Shown: positions 24,809 through 33,468 of the stretch, piece after piece
Position numbering within the stretch: position 1 is the stretch's first letter
Layout: each line of letters opens with the position of its first letter
Notes under the pieces: model-generated
What the model was told of the DNA's origin: nothing
Database searches by the model: none
Seen by the model: the letters and a program-made list of their open reading frames with translations, nothing else
From: Geminicoccus harenae
Lineage (GTDB): Bacteria > Pseudomonadota > Alphaproteobacteria > Geminicoccales > Geminicoccaceae
NCBI RefSeq assembly: GCF_019800005.1
Contig: NZ_JABGCL010000026.1
Coordinates: forward strand, 1-64,000
Length of the DNA: 64,000 nucleotides
Reading direction: 5' to 3'
Position numbers and translations under genes: made by a program

Positions 24809-26019
24809 GCGATCGGGTCCGAAATGGGGCGGCTGATGCTGCCGGTGGCGTGCCGGGCGTCGACCGGTTCATGCGTGAAGGCGCCGCCGTCAAGGAAGCG
24901 CTCGATGATGGCCTCGAAGCCGGACGTGTCGATGGAGCGTTCGGTCAGCCAGTCCTGGCAGTAATAGGTCTTGCTGTAGCGCTCGCCGGCATCGCAGATC
25001 AGCGAGACGAGCGAGCCGGTCCGGCCCTGCTGCCGCATCTGGGATGCCTTCCAGCACAGGGCGAAGAAGTTGGTGCCGGTGGAGCCGCCGACCCGGCGGC
25101 CGAGCCGGCGCGAGAGCACCCGCATCGCACCCAAGGACGCGGCGTCCGGCACCTTGACCATCTCGTCCACCACCTCGGGGATGAAGGACGGCTCGACCCG
25201 CGGCCGGCCGATGCCCTCGATCGTGGAGGGGCACCGGCAGGTGGCCGCCGCATCCCCTGAGCGATAGCCGTCGAAGAAGGCGGAGAACTCGGGATCGGCG
25301 CAGAGCAGGCGAGTGGGGTGGCGCTTGAGGCCGATATAGCGGCCGATGGTGGCGGTGGTGCCGCCGGTGCCGGCGCTCATCACGATCCAGGCCGGGACCG
25401 GGTACGGCTCCAGCCGCATCTGCCCGAAGATCGATTCGGCGATGTTGTTGTTGCCGCGCCAGTCGGTGGCGCGCTCCGCGAAGGTGAACTGGTCGAGATA
25501 GTGGCCGCCCAGGCGCCGGGCCAAGGCAGCGGCCTCATCATAGATGGACGCCGAGCCGCACACGAAATGGCAGATGCCGCCATGATGCTCGATCGCCGCG
25601 ATCTTGTCGCAGGAGGTCGTCTGCGGGACCACTGCATAGAACGGCACGCCGATCATGCGGGCAAAATAGGCTTCGGACACCGCGGTCGAGCCGGAAGAAG
25701 CCTCGACCACCGGGCGGCCGGGACGGATCTTGCGGTTGCACAGGCCGTAGAGGAACAGCGAGCGGGCGAGCCGGTGCTTGAGGCTGCCGGTCGGATGGGT
25801 CGACTCGTCCTTCAGGTACAGGTCGATGCCGGCAAGCTTGGTCTCGAGCCGGAGCAGGTGGGTATCGGCCGAGCGCCGCTGGTCGGCGTCGATCAGCGCC
25901 ACCGCCCGGTCCATCCAGGCGCGCTCGTCCCGGCCGACCTCGCTGGCGCCCGCCAGCCACGGCTCCTGACCCACCAGCGCCGCATCGTCCGCCGCTATCG
26001 CGGCGACACCCGCCGTCAT
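24805..26019 (-). CDS. PLP-dependent cysteine synthase/Cds1-like enzyme
   Basis: A 404-residue fold-type II PLP enzyme. The Schiff-base Lys is in THPTGSLKHRLA near residue 83, the substrate-loop in VEASSGSTAVSEA and the PLP phosphate loop in SAGTGGTTATIGRY near residue 215. The length and the C-terminal YYCQDWL segment recall the Cds1-type L-cysteine desulfhydrase group more than CysK. Start at 26019 is set by GAGGAGG just upstream; a start at 26055 would run into the operator region. It heads the operon with two CMD proteins and diverges from a LysR gene, which probably controls it. Confidence 0.82.
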   Translation of the reverse strand: MTAGVAAIAADDAALVGQEPWLAGASEVGRDERAWMDRAVALIDADQRRSADTHLLRLETKLAGIDLYLKDESTHPTGSLKHRLARSLFLYGLCNRKIRPGRPVVEASSGSTAVSEAYFARMIGVPFYAVVPQTTSCDKIAAIEHHGGICHFVCGSASIYDEAAALARRLGGHYLDQFTFAERATDWRGNNNIAESIFGQMRLEPYPVPAWIVMSAGTGGTTATIGRYIGLKRHPTRLLCADPEFSAFFDGYRSGDAAATCRCPSTIEGIGRPRVEPSFIPEVVDEMVKVPDAASLGAMRVLSRRLGRRVGGSTGTNFFALCWKASQMRQQGRTGSLVSLICDAGERYSKTYYCQDWLTERSIDTSGFEAIIERFLDGGAFTHEPVDARHATGSISRPISDPIA

Positions 26020-26067
26020 CGCGGACCTCCTCACACCCGACCCGGCCATCTTCATGCTTGATCGGCA

Positions 26068-26083
26068 TAATGCAACAGCATTA
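26068..26083. promoter_or_regulatory. probable LysR-type regulator binding site
   Basis: TAATGC-AACA-GCATTA is a perfect inverted repeat with the T-N11-A core of LysR-type operators. It sits in the AT-rich 73-base gap between the divergent PLP-enzyme gene (start 26019) and the LysR gene (start 26093), as expected for joint control of both. Confidence 0.6.
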
Positions 26084-26092
26084 ATTCAAAAC

Positions 26093-27091
26093 ATGCATTC
26101 TCCAGCGGTCGATCCAGGGCAGCTCGAAGCGTTCGTCGCGGTGATGTCGGCGGGCAGCATCACCGCTGCCGCGCGGCTGCTGCAGCGTTCCCAGCCGGCC
26201 GTGACCCGGGCGATTCAGGAACTGGAGGCCTCGCTAGGCCTCGCCCTGTTCAGCCGCAACGGCCCGCGGATCGCGCCCACCGAGTTCGGCGTCCGGTTCC
26301 ATGAGGAGGCCGAGCGGATGCTGTTCGGCCTGCGCCATCTGCACGAGCGGGCACAGGCGATCGCTGCGGGCATGCCCCGGGCGATCGAGATCGCGGCGAT
26401 CCCGGCCCTGGCCGCCGGGCTGGTGCCCCTGGCGCTGGCGCGCCTGGATCCGGCCCTGCTGCCCGCTCAGGTCCATCTCCAGGCGGCATCCGCCGAGCAG
26501 GTGGTCCGCGCCATCCTGTCGCGCAGCGCCGATCTGGGGCTGGCGAGCCTGCCGGTCGATCATCCGGGCGTCGAGGTGCGCTGGTGCGGGCGTGTACCCT
26601 GCGTGGCGGCACTCGCCGCGGACGATCCGCTCGCGGCCAGGCCGCAAGTCGCGATCCGGGACCTTGCCGGGCGCCGGCTGGTCTCGATGGCCAATCCCTA
26701 CCGGCTGCGCCGCCGGATCGACCAGGCGCTCGCCGCATCGGGCACGGTGCCCGCCGCCGTCACCGCCACCAATGCCAGTTCCACCGCCCTGGCGCTGATC
26801 CGGGCGGGCGGCGGGATCGGGATCGTCGAGCCGGTCACCGCATTGGGCGCACCCCTGGACGGCGTGGTGATCCGCCCGCTGGACGTCGAGATCCCGTTCC
26901 TGTGGGGCGTGGTGCTGCCGCTCGGCCGGCCGGCGGCGCCGGCGGTCGAGCATCTGGTGACAGCGCTGGCAACGGCCGCGGCAGCGCTGCTGCCGGGCTT
27001 TCGCCAGGGAACTTCGGACGAGCTTGCCGGAGAGCCCGGCCGACTGGAATCGGGCGGGCCAAAGACCCGCGACAAGGATGACGGGCAATGA
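26093..27091 (+). CDS. LysR family transcriptional regulator
   Basis: A 332-residue regulator. The N-terminal winged HTH is plain: LEAFVAVMSAGSITAAARLL with QPAVTRAIQELEASLGLALF. The remainder is the periplasmic-binding-like effector domain, with a polar C-terminal tail of about 30 residues. ATG 26093 is chosen because the HTH starts nine residues in and the inverted repeat lies just upstream; ATG 26054 would place the operator inside the gene. No clear ribosome-binding site is seen, so the message may be leaderless. The downstream flavoprotein gene overlaps its stop by four bases. Confidence 0.86.
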   Translation: MHSPAVDPGQLEAFVAVMSAGSITAAARLLQRSQPAVTRAIQELEASLGLALFSRNGPRIAPTEFGVRFHEEAERMLFGLRHLHERAQAIAAGMPRAIEIAAIPALAAGLVPLALARLDPALLPAQVHLQAASAEQVVRAILSRSADLGLASLPVDHPGVEVRWCGRVPCVAALAADDPLAARPQVAIRDLAGRRLVSMANPYRLRRRIDQALAASGTVPAAVTATNASSTALALIRAGGGIGIVEPVTALGAPLDGVVIRPLDVEIPFLWGVVLPLGRPAAPAVEHLVTALATAAAALLPGFRQGTSDELAGEPGRLESGGPKTRDKDDGQ

Positions 27092-28524
27092 CCATCGAAG
27101 CGGCACCTCCCTCTGGCCTGGCGGCGCTGGAGGCGAGGCTGCGCCAGGACCTCGCCTGGCTGGAGCTGCCGGCCAAGCCCTGGGTGCCGCCCAGGACCCA
27201 TGACGGGCAGCCCGTGCTGGACGTGGCGGTCATCGGCGGGGGCATGTGCGGCCTTGCCGCCACCGCCATGCTCAAGCGGCTGGGCATCGCCAACGTCACC
27301 ATCCTCGACCGGGCACCGGCCGGAGGGGAGGGTCCCTGGGTCACCTTCGCCCGGATGGAGACGCTGCGCTCGCCCAAGCAGCTCACTGGCCCGGCCCTGG
27401 GCCTGCCGGCGCTCACCTTCCGCGCCTGGTACGAGAGCCAGTTCGGCCGGGCCGCCTGGGACGCCCTCGGCAAGATCCCGCGCACCCAGTGGATGGAGTA
27501 CCTGGTCTGGTACCGCCGGGTGCTGGATCTGCCGGTCGAGAACGGCGTCGAGGTACGCTCGATCCGCACTGCCGGGGACGAGCTGTTCGCGCTGACCCTG
27601 GAGCGGGACGGGCATGGCCGGACCGCCTATGCCCGCCATGTCGTGCTGGCGACCGGCCGCGACGGGCTGGGCGGCCCTTATGTCCCGGAGATGATCGCAC
27701 GACTCGACCGGCGGTTCTGGGCCCATTCCGCCGATCCGATCGACTTTGCGGCCCTGGCCGGCAAGGCGGTGGGCGTGGTGGGCGCCGGCGCCTCGGCGAT
27801 CGACAATGCCGCGGCCGCACTGGAGGCCGGTGCCGGGCGTGTCCATGTCTTCGTCCGCCGCGCCGACCTGCCGCGGATCAACAAGTTCACCGGCATCGGC
27901 AGCCCCGGCGTGGTGCACGGCTTCGCCGGCCTCCCGGACGCGTGGAAGGCGAAGTTCCTGGACCACGTCCTGACCACCCAGACCCCGCCGCCGCGCGACA
28001 GCGTGCTGCGGGTGTCCCGCCACCCCAACGCGTTCTTCCATCTGGCGAGCCCGCTGGAGGACGTGACGGCCGAGGACGGCCGCCTCCGGGTGCGGACACC
28101 CAGGGCCAGCTATGAGCTGGACTTCCTGATCGCCGGCACCGGGTTCATGCTCGATCTGGAGCGGCGGCCGGAGCTGGCGGAGTTCGCCCCGCACATCCGG
28201 CTGTGGCGCGACCGGTTCGACGGCCCCGGCATGCATCATGCCGAGCTCGCCTTCTCGCCGGACCTGGGCCCCGTCTTCGAGTTCCAGGAGAAGGTGCCGG
28301 GCAGTGCGCCTGCCCTGGCGCGCCTGCACTGCTTCAACTATCCGGCCACGATGAGCCACGGCAAGCTGAGCGGTGACATCCCGGCGGTCAGCGAAGGGGC
28401 GGACCGGCTGGCCAGGGGCATCGCCCGCGCCCTGTTCGTGGCCGACCGGGAGCGCCATTTTGCGAACCTGATCGCATTCGACACGCCGGAACTGCTGGGC
28501 GACGAGTGGGTGGACGCGAGCTGA
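27088..28524 (+). CDS. FAD/NAD(P)-binding oxidoreductase, flavin-monooxygenase-like
   Basis: A 478-residue flavoprotein. The FAD fold is VAVIGGGMCGLAATAML near residue 48 and the NAD(P)H fold is GVVGAGASAIDNAAAAL near residue 230, between them ATGRDGLGGPYVPE; near the C-terminus FLIAGTGFMLDLE resembles the ATG-type motif of the CzcO/FMO group. It overlaps the LysR stop by four bases and so is coupled to the regulator. A role in oxygenating a sulfur- or nitrogen-containing substrate together with the divergent Cds1-CMD operon is inference. Confidence 0.8.
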   Translation: MTIEAAPPSGLAALEARLRQDLAWLELPAKPWVPPRTHDGQPVLDVAVIGGGMCGLAATAMLKRLGIANVTILDRAPAGGEGPWVTFARMETLRSPKQLTGPALGLPALTFRAWYESQFGRAAWDALGKIPRTQWMEYLVWYRRVLDLPVENGVEVRSIRTAGDELFALTLERDGHGRTAYARHVVLATGRDGLGGPYVPEMIARLDRRFWAHSADPIDFAALAGKAVGVVGAGASAIDNAAAALEAGAGRVHVFVRRADLPRINKFTGIGSPGVVHGFAGLPDAWKAKFLDHVLTTQTPPPRDSVLRVSRHPNAFFHLASPLEDVTAEDGRLRVRTPRASYELDFLIAGTGFMLDLERRPELAEFAPHIRLWRDRFDGPGMHHAELAFSPDLGPVFEFQEKVPGSAPALARLHCFNYPATMSHGKLSGDIPAVSEGADRLARGIARALFVADRERHFANLIAFDTPELLGDEWVDAS

Positions 28525-28598
28525 AGCCCTGGCGGCCTGCTCCAGCCATGGCTGTCCGGGGAACTGCACGATCGCGGACCGTTCTTGGGGTGGGGGCC

Positions 28599-29549
28599 AT
28601 GCACACGAACTCGGTCGAGGGCTGGCGGCACGGCCATGTGTTCCTTGGTGCGGACCATGCCCGCAACGAGCGCCGCACCTGGGCGGTGGTGGCACTGACC
28701 GCAGCCATGATGGTCGCGGAGATCCTGGCCGGCTGGGCGTTCGGCTCGATGGCGCTGCTGGCCGACGGCTTCCACATGGCGACCCATGCCGGCGCCCTCG
28801 GGATCGCGGCGCTGGCCTATCTCTATGCCCGCCGCCATGCCGAGGACCGGCGCTTCACCTTCGGCACCGGCAAGCTCGGTGATCTCGCCGGCTTCGCCAG
28901 CGCGCTCATCCTGGCGGTAGTCGCACTGCTGGTCGCGGTGGAATCGGCCATCCGGCTGGCTTCGCCCGTGCCGATCCGGTTCGAGGAAGCCATCCTCGTG
29001 GCGGTGCTCGGGCTGGTGGTCAACCTGGTGAGCGCCTGGCTGCTGCACCGGCCGGGCGACCACCCCTCTGTCGATCACGGCCACGGCCACGCGCATGATC
29101 ACGGGCACGGGCACGGCCATCATCACGACCACAACCTGCGCGCCGCCTACCTCCATGTGCTGACCGACGCGCTCACCTCGGTTCTGGCGATTGCCGCCCT
29201 GCTCGCCGGACGGTTCTACGGCTGGTTCTGGATGGACCCGCTCATGGGCATCGTCGGCAGCGTCGTGATCGCCCGCTGGTCCTGGGGCCTCATGCGTGAT
29301 GCCGGCGCGGTCCTGCTCGACATGATGCCGGACGAGGCGCTGGCCCAGCGGATCACTTCAGCCCTGGAGCAGGGCGACGACCGGGTCACCGACCTGCATC
29401 TTTGGCGGGTGGGGCCAGGGCACATGGCGGCGATTGTGGCGCTGGTCTCCGACCAGCCGCAGCCACCCGCCCACTACAAGGCGAAGGTGGCGCATCTTCG
29501 GCAGCTCTCCCACGTCACGGTCGAGGTGCAGCCCTGCGATCATCGCTGA
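28599..29549 (+). CDS. dmeF: cation diffusion facilitator, DmeF-type metal exporter
   Basis: A 316-residue cation diffusion facilitator for divalent metals such as Co2+ or Ni2+. The DmeF N-terminal signature is present (MHTNSVEGWRHGHVFLG). Six helices are visible, with HMATHAG and HVLTDALTS carrying the transport-site His and Asp. A cytoplasmic loop near residues 160-180 holds a His-rich run (DHGHGHAHDHGHGH and beyond), typical for metal capture. ATG 28599 follows GGGGTGGGGG; an upstream start at 28506 overlaps the flavoprotein gene and lacks homologous sequence. No metal-regulator gene adjoins it. Confidence 0.9.
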   Translation: MHTNSVEGWRHGHVFLGADHARNERRTWAVVALTAAMMVAEILAGWAFGSMALLADGFHMATHAGALGIAALAYLYARRHAEDRRFTFGTGKLGDLAGFASALILAVVALLVAVESAIRLASPVPIRFEEAILVAVLGLVVNLVSAWLLHRPGDHPSVDHGHGHAHDHGHGHGHHHDHNLRAAYLHVLTDALTSVLAIAALLAGRFYGWFWMDPLMGIVGSVVIARWSWGLMRDAGAVLLDMMPDEALAQRITSALEQGDDRVTDLHLWRVGPGHMAAIVALVSDQPQPPAHYKAKVAHLRQLSHVTVEVQPCDHR

Positions 29550-29604
29550 ACGGCCGTACCGGAGGCATGATGTCATCCGGGACGGCCGGGGCATCCTCGC
29601 CCCT

Positions 29605-31224
29605 TCAGCGGCCCATGATGAAGTCCGAGCAGCGGTCGCCCAGCATCATCGCCGGGGCGTTGGTGTTGCCGGCGTTGATGTTCGGCACCGCGGACAGGTC
29701 GCACACCCGCAGGCCGTCCACGCCCCGGACCCGCATCTTGGCGTCCAGCACCGCCATCGGGTCGCCGTCGGCGCCCATCCTGCAGGTTCCGGCCGGGTGG
29801 TAGTTGGTCTTCACGAAGCGCCGGCAATGGCGGCGCAGGGCCTCGTCGTCCGGTTCCGCGGTATCGGGCAGGGCGATGCGCTCGATCCGCTCGGCCACCG
29901 GGCTGGTGCGGAACACCCGCAGGAAGAAGCGCTGGCCCGCCATCATCTCCGCCATGTCCTGCTCGTCCTTCAGCAGGTTCGGCGACACCAGCGGCATGGC
30001 CGCAGGATCGGCGGAGCGCAGGCGGACCGTGCCGCGTGACTTCGGCTTCACCACCACCGTGGTGATGGTCAGGCCGTACGTGTCCTGCATGGTGTTGCGG
30101 GTGTCGCGGTCCAGATACACGATCGGCACGCAGAAGGCCTGGATGGTCGGCGGTGCGTCCGGATCGGCCGGATTGACGAAGGCACCGGCCTCCACGCCGG
30201 CCGAGGTGACCGGGCCAGTGCCGAACAGCTTGAACTGCAGGCCGTTGCGCAGCATCCGCCAGCCGACCCCTTCCTTGAAGTAGCCGTAGCGGCCGTTCGC
30301 GACTGCGGTCATCGGCACTTCCGGATGGTCGATCAGGTTCTCGCCCACGCCCGGCAGGTCGACCTGGCAGGCGATGCCGTGCTCCCGCAACTGGTCGGCC
30401 GGCCCGATGCCCGAGAGCATCAGGAGCTTCGGGCTCACCAGCGACCCGGCGGACAGCACCACCTCGCCCCGGGCATGGGCGACCCGCTCCTCGCCCTTGT
30501 GCCGGTAGGCCACGCCCACCGCCCGGCCGTTCTCCACGATGATCCGGGTCACCTCGGCGTTCAGCCGGACCGTCAGGCGGGGATCGCCCTCGAGCGGTGC
30601 CAGGAAGGCATAGGCGGCACTGCTGCGCCGGCCGCTGCGGTTCATGAACTGGTAGAGGCCGACCCCGTACTGGCTCTCGCCGTTGAAGTCGTGGTTGTAG
30701 GGCACGCCCAGGGCCTGGACCGACTGGAGAAACCAGCGCGAGAAGTCGTTGACGTGGCCGGGGTCGGAGACGAGCAGCGGACCGTCCGCGCCATGGCGCG
30801 CGTCATGGAGGCGGTTGTTGCCCTCCATGCCGCGGAAGTGGCGCAGCACCGCCTGCCAGCTCCAGTCCGCGCCATCGTTGTTGCCGCGCAGGAGATCGTG
30901 CCATTCGTCATAGTCGGAGGGCCGGCCGCGGATATAGACCTGCGCGTTCACCGAGGAGCCGCCGCCCAGCACGTTGGCCTGCGGGATGTCGTGCGCGCGG
31001 CCGTCCAGGTGCTCCTGCGGCACCGTGGTATGGTAGCGCATGTATTTGCTGCCGTTGATCATCTTGAAGATGCCAGGCGGCATGTCGAGCAGCGGGTGAC
31101 GATGGGAATGGCCGGCTTCCAGCAGGAGCACCCGATGGTTGCCGACTGCCGCCAGCTTGGCCGCAGCCACGCAGCCGGACGATCCGCCGCCTGCCACGAT
31201 GAAGTCGAACTCTTCGCGCGCCAT
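29605..31224 (-). CDS. GMC family FAD-dependent oxidoreductase (choline-dehydrogenase-like)
   Basis: A 539-residue glucose-methanol-choline oxidoreductase. The FAD fold is FIVAGGGSSGCVAAAKL near residue 8, the GMC signature 1 lies around NVLGGGSSVNAQVYIRGRP near residue 85, and signature 2 around GSLVSPKLLMLSGIGP near residue 262. The C-terminal active site is NYHPAGTCRMG with the later NAGNTNAP. Length is normal for BetA/alcohol-dehydrogenase relatives. There is no betaine-aldehyde dehydrogenase next to it, so the alcohol substrate stays open. It is transcribed towards the convergent dmeF. Confidence 0.88.
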   Translation of the reverse strand: MAREEFDFIVAGGGSSGCVAAAKLAAVGNHRVLLLEAGHSHRHPLLDMPPGIFKMINGSKYMRYHTTVPQEHLDGRAHDIPQANVLGGGSSVNAQVYIRGRPSDYDEWHDLLRGNNDGADWSWQAVLRHFRGMEGNNRLHDARHGADGPLLVSDPGHVNDFSRWFLQSVQALGVPYNHDFNGESQYGVGLYQFMNRSGRRSSAAYAFLAPLEGDPRLTVRLNAEVTRIIVENGRAVGVAYRHKGEERVAHARGEVVLSAGSLVSPKLLMLSGIGPADQLREHGIACQVDLPGVGENLIDHPEVPMTAVANGRYGYFKEGVGWRMLRNGLQFKLFGTGPVTSAGVEAGAFVNPADPDAPPTIQAFCVPIVYLDRDTRNTMQDTYGLTITTVVVKPKSRGTVRLRSADPAAMPLVSPNLLKDEQDMAEMMAGQRFFLRVFRTSPVAERIERIALPDTAEPDDEALRRHCRRFVKTNYHPAGTCRMGADGDPMAVLDAKMRVRGVDGLRVCDLSAVPNINAGNTNAPAMMLGDRCSDFIMGR

Positions 31225-31526
31225 TGCACTCCCCAGCAGAAAGGCCGCGGCGGTTCCGTGAAATCGGCGAGGATTTGGTGGATCGTCGTTGCCGGCCGCG
31301 CCCTATGGCCGCCAGATAGCGGCTGACAGGTCCGGCCGCCAACTGCCGAAACGACGGCACGAGGCCGGGCCGGATCATGCTTTCCGAGGTGACGTCAGAG
31401 GGGCACTGACCGCGGCGGCCGCCAGCCGGTGCCGCGGGCTGCGGCGGGATGGGCAGGGTCGTCAGAAGCACCGCGAGCGGCGCCCGCCAGGGACGCCGCT
31501 CGCTGGAAAAACGTCGTTAGGCAGGA
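31225..31526. other. intergenic region between rpoH end and GMC gene start
   Basis: About 300 bases without a supported gene. It holds the hairpin at 31473-31503 just beyond the rpoH stop and presumably the promoter of the GMC oxidoreductase, which I could not assign by eye. Confidence 0.5.
31473..31503 (-). terminator. stem-loop downstream of rpoH
   Basis: Ten-bp arms GCGAGCGGCG (31473-31482) and CGCCGCTCGC (31494-31503) with an 11-base loop, 24 bases beyond the rpoH stop. The minus-strand sequence after it is not T-rich, so terminator strength is uncertain. Confidence 0.5.
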
Positions 31527-32423
31527 TCAGGCGAAGGCACCCACCAGGATCGCCTCGTCGGCCGGGTCCTTGACCCGCTGGAGCAGCGCGTTCTTCAGCT
31601 TCTGCAGGGCGCGGTGCTCGATCTGCCGGACCCGCTCCTTGCTGATGCCGAGCTTGCGGCCGAGCTCCTCCAGGGTCGAGCCTTCCTCGCGCAGGCGCCG
31701 CTCGCGGATGATGATCTGCTCGCGCTCCGACAGGGTCGCCAGGGAGCTGGCGATCCAGTGGGTGCGGGTGCGGCTGTCATGGCCGTCGGCCAGTGCCTCC
31801 TCCGGGTTGGGCCGCTCGTCGGCGATGAAGTCCTGGCCGACGCTCTCGCCTTCGAGGCCCACCGGCGCGTTCAGCGACTGGTCCGCGGCCGAGAGCCGGT
31901 GCTCCATGGCGATCACGTCGGCGATGCCGACATCCAGCTCCTGGGCGATCGCCGCCCGGTCGTCGTCGTCCATCTGCTGCTTGCGCCCGCCATCGATGCG
32001 GGCGCGCAGCCGGCGCAGGTTGAAGAACAGCGACTTCTGCGCGGCCGTGGTGCCGGTGCGCACGATCGACCAGTTGCGCAGCACGAAGTCCTGCATGGCC
32101 GAGCGGATCCACCAGGCGGCATAGGTCGAGAAGCGGACATCCCGCTCCGGCTCGAAACGGGCGGCGGCCTGCATCAGTCCGACCATGCCCTCCTGCACCA
32201 GATCGGGCATGGGCAGGCCGTAGTTGCGGTAGCGGCCGGCGGTCGCCACGACGAGCCGTAAATACGAAGTCACGAGTTCGTGAAGTGCGGCCTGGTCATT
32301 GTTTTCACGCCAGCGCCGCGCCAATTCCAGCTCGTGTTCCCGAGCGAGCATCGGGGCAGCCATGGCACCCTGTACGAAGCGGCGGTCCGCGCGCTGCGCC
32401 GACATGGTGTCGATCATACTCAT
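31527..32423 (-). CDS. rpoH: RNA polymerase sigma-32 factor RpoH
   Basis: A 298-residue heat-shock sigma factor. Region 2 reads LVVATAGRYRNYGLPMPDLVQEGMVGLMQAAARFE followed by FSTYAAWWIRSAMQDFV. The RpoH box diagnostic for sigma-32 is seen as QKSLFFNLRRLRA near residue 127. Region 4 has TLEELGRKLGISKERVRQIE. Length and motifs match alphaproteobacterial RpoH. It directs RNA polymerase to heat-shock promoters. It lies 64 bases after lpxK on the same strand; no sigma-32 promoter was recognised ahead of it. Confidence 0.94.
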   Translation of the reverse strand: MSMIDTMSAQRADRRFVQGAMAAPMLAREHELELARRWRENNDQAALHELVTSYLRLVVATAGRYRNYGLPMPDLVQEGMVGLMQAAARFEPERDVRFSTYAAWWIRSAMQDFVLRNWSIVRTGTTAAQKSLFFNLRRLRARIDGGRKQQMDDDDRAAIAQELDVGIADVIAMEHRLSAADQSLNAPVGLEGESVGQDFIADERPNPEEALADGHDSRTRTHWIASSLATLSEREQIIIRERRLREEGSTLEELGRKLGISKERVRQIEHRALQKLKNALLQRVKDPADEAILVGAFA

Positions 32424-32487
32424 CCTGCTGCCTCCGCGAGAGCTCGGGTCCTGAAGGCGACTGCCGCACCTCGACCCGGGTGGCGCG

Positions 32488-33468
32488 TCAGCGCGTCGAC
32501 ACAGGTGCGATCAATCCTCTCAACAAGCCGCGAACCATCTCCCGGTTCCGCCAACAAATTGTAACGGGCATCGTAACGATGCCCCGTCGCTGCCCGGGCG
32601 GCAGGCGGACCAGATCCTTCTCGGTGGTGACCAGCGTGGCGCCCGATCGTCCGGCCGCATCGTGCAGCCCGTGGAGCTCCGCTTCGGTAAACGGGTGGTG
32701 GTCGGGGAAAGCCCGGGTGCCGACGAGATGGAGGCCCGCAACGGTCAGGCTCTCGAAGAACTTGGCCGGCCGGCCGATCCCGGCGAAGGCCAGGAGCGGC
32801 CGCCCCTTCAGCTCCGCCAGTGCTTCTTGGGGATGGTGCAACTCGGCCGCCAGCACGGGCAGGCTGGACTGTTCGCCGAGAAGCTGGCGGTCGGGGCCGA
32901 TCATCACCAGCGCCTCCGCCCGCAGGACGGCATCGGCAAAGCGCTCGCGCAACGGTCCGGCCGGGAAAACCCGGCCGTTGCCGATCCCGGCCGGCCCGTC
33001 CACCACCAGCCAGGAGGCGGACTTGGCCAGGCCGGCATTCTGGAACCCGTCATCCATCAGGATGAACCCGGCACCGGCCGCGACCGCGGCACGGGCGCTG
33101 GCAAGGCGGTCCTGCCCCACCCAGACCACGGCGTCGCGGGCGAGCAGCAACGGCTCGTCGCCCACGGCGGCGGCATCGTGGGAGGCCGGATCGACCCGGG
33201 TGGTGCTGCGCACCCGGCCCCCATAGCCGCGGGTCACGACATGGGGTGCGAGGTTGAACTCCTCGGCCAGGATGCGCGCCAGCGAGCGCACGACCGGGGT
33301 CTTGCCGCTGCCGCCCAGCGTGGCGTTGCCGATGCATAAGACCGGCACGTCCAGCCGCGTGCCTGGCCGGGAGGCGCGGTGGGTGACGATCCGGCCATAC
33401 AGGCTGCCGAGCGGGGTCAGCAATGCAGCGAGCGGGCCGCCTTCGGTCCAGAACGCCGGCGGCTTCAT
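32488..33468 (-). CDS. lpxK: tetraacyldisaccharide 4'-kinase
   Basis: A 326-residue inner-membrane-associated kinase that phosphorylates the 4' position of the lipid A disaccharide. The Walker A-like loop is IGNATLGGSGKTPVV near residue 46, followed by VVTRGYGGRV near residue 77, ILMDDGFQN near residue 117 and VDGPAGIGNGRVFPAGPLRE, all LpxK hallmarks. Its ATG overlaps the waaA stop by four bases. Near its 3' end lies a perfect 19-base inverted repeat (32566-32584). It is the last gene of the lipid A/core cluster before rpoH. Confidence 0.93.
   Translation of the reverse strand: MKPPAFWTEGGPLAALLTPLGSLYGRIVTHRASRPGTRLDVPVLCIGNATLGGSGKTPVVRSLARILAEEFNLAPHVVTRGYGGRVRSTTRVDPASHDAAAVGDEPLLLARDAVVWVGQDRLASARAAVAAGAGFILMDDGFQNAGLAKSASWLVVDGPAGIGNGRVFPAGPLRERFADAVLRAEALVMIGPDRQLLGEQSSLPVLAAELHHPQEALAELKGRPLLAFAGIGRPAKFFESLTVAGLHLVGTRAFPDHHPFTEAELHGLHDAAGRSGATLVTTEKDLVRLPPGQRRGIVTMPVTICWRNREMVRGLLRGLIAPVSTR
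32566..32584. repeat. perfect 9-1-9 inverted repeat inside the 3' end of lpxK
   Basis: GGGCATCGT and ACGATGCCC flank a single A. The site is about 145 bases upstream of the rpoH start codon, with an AT-rich stretch containing TACAAT on the minus strand beside it. It could be an operator for rpoH, but it is also coding sequence. Confidence 0.4.
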
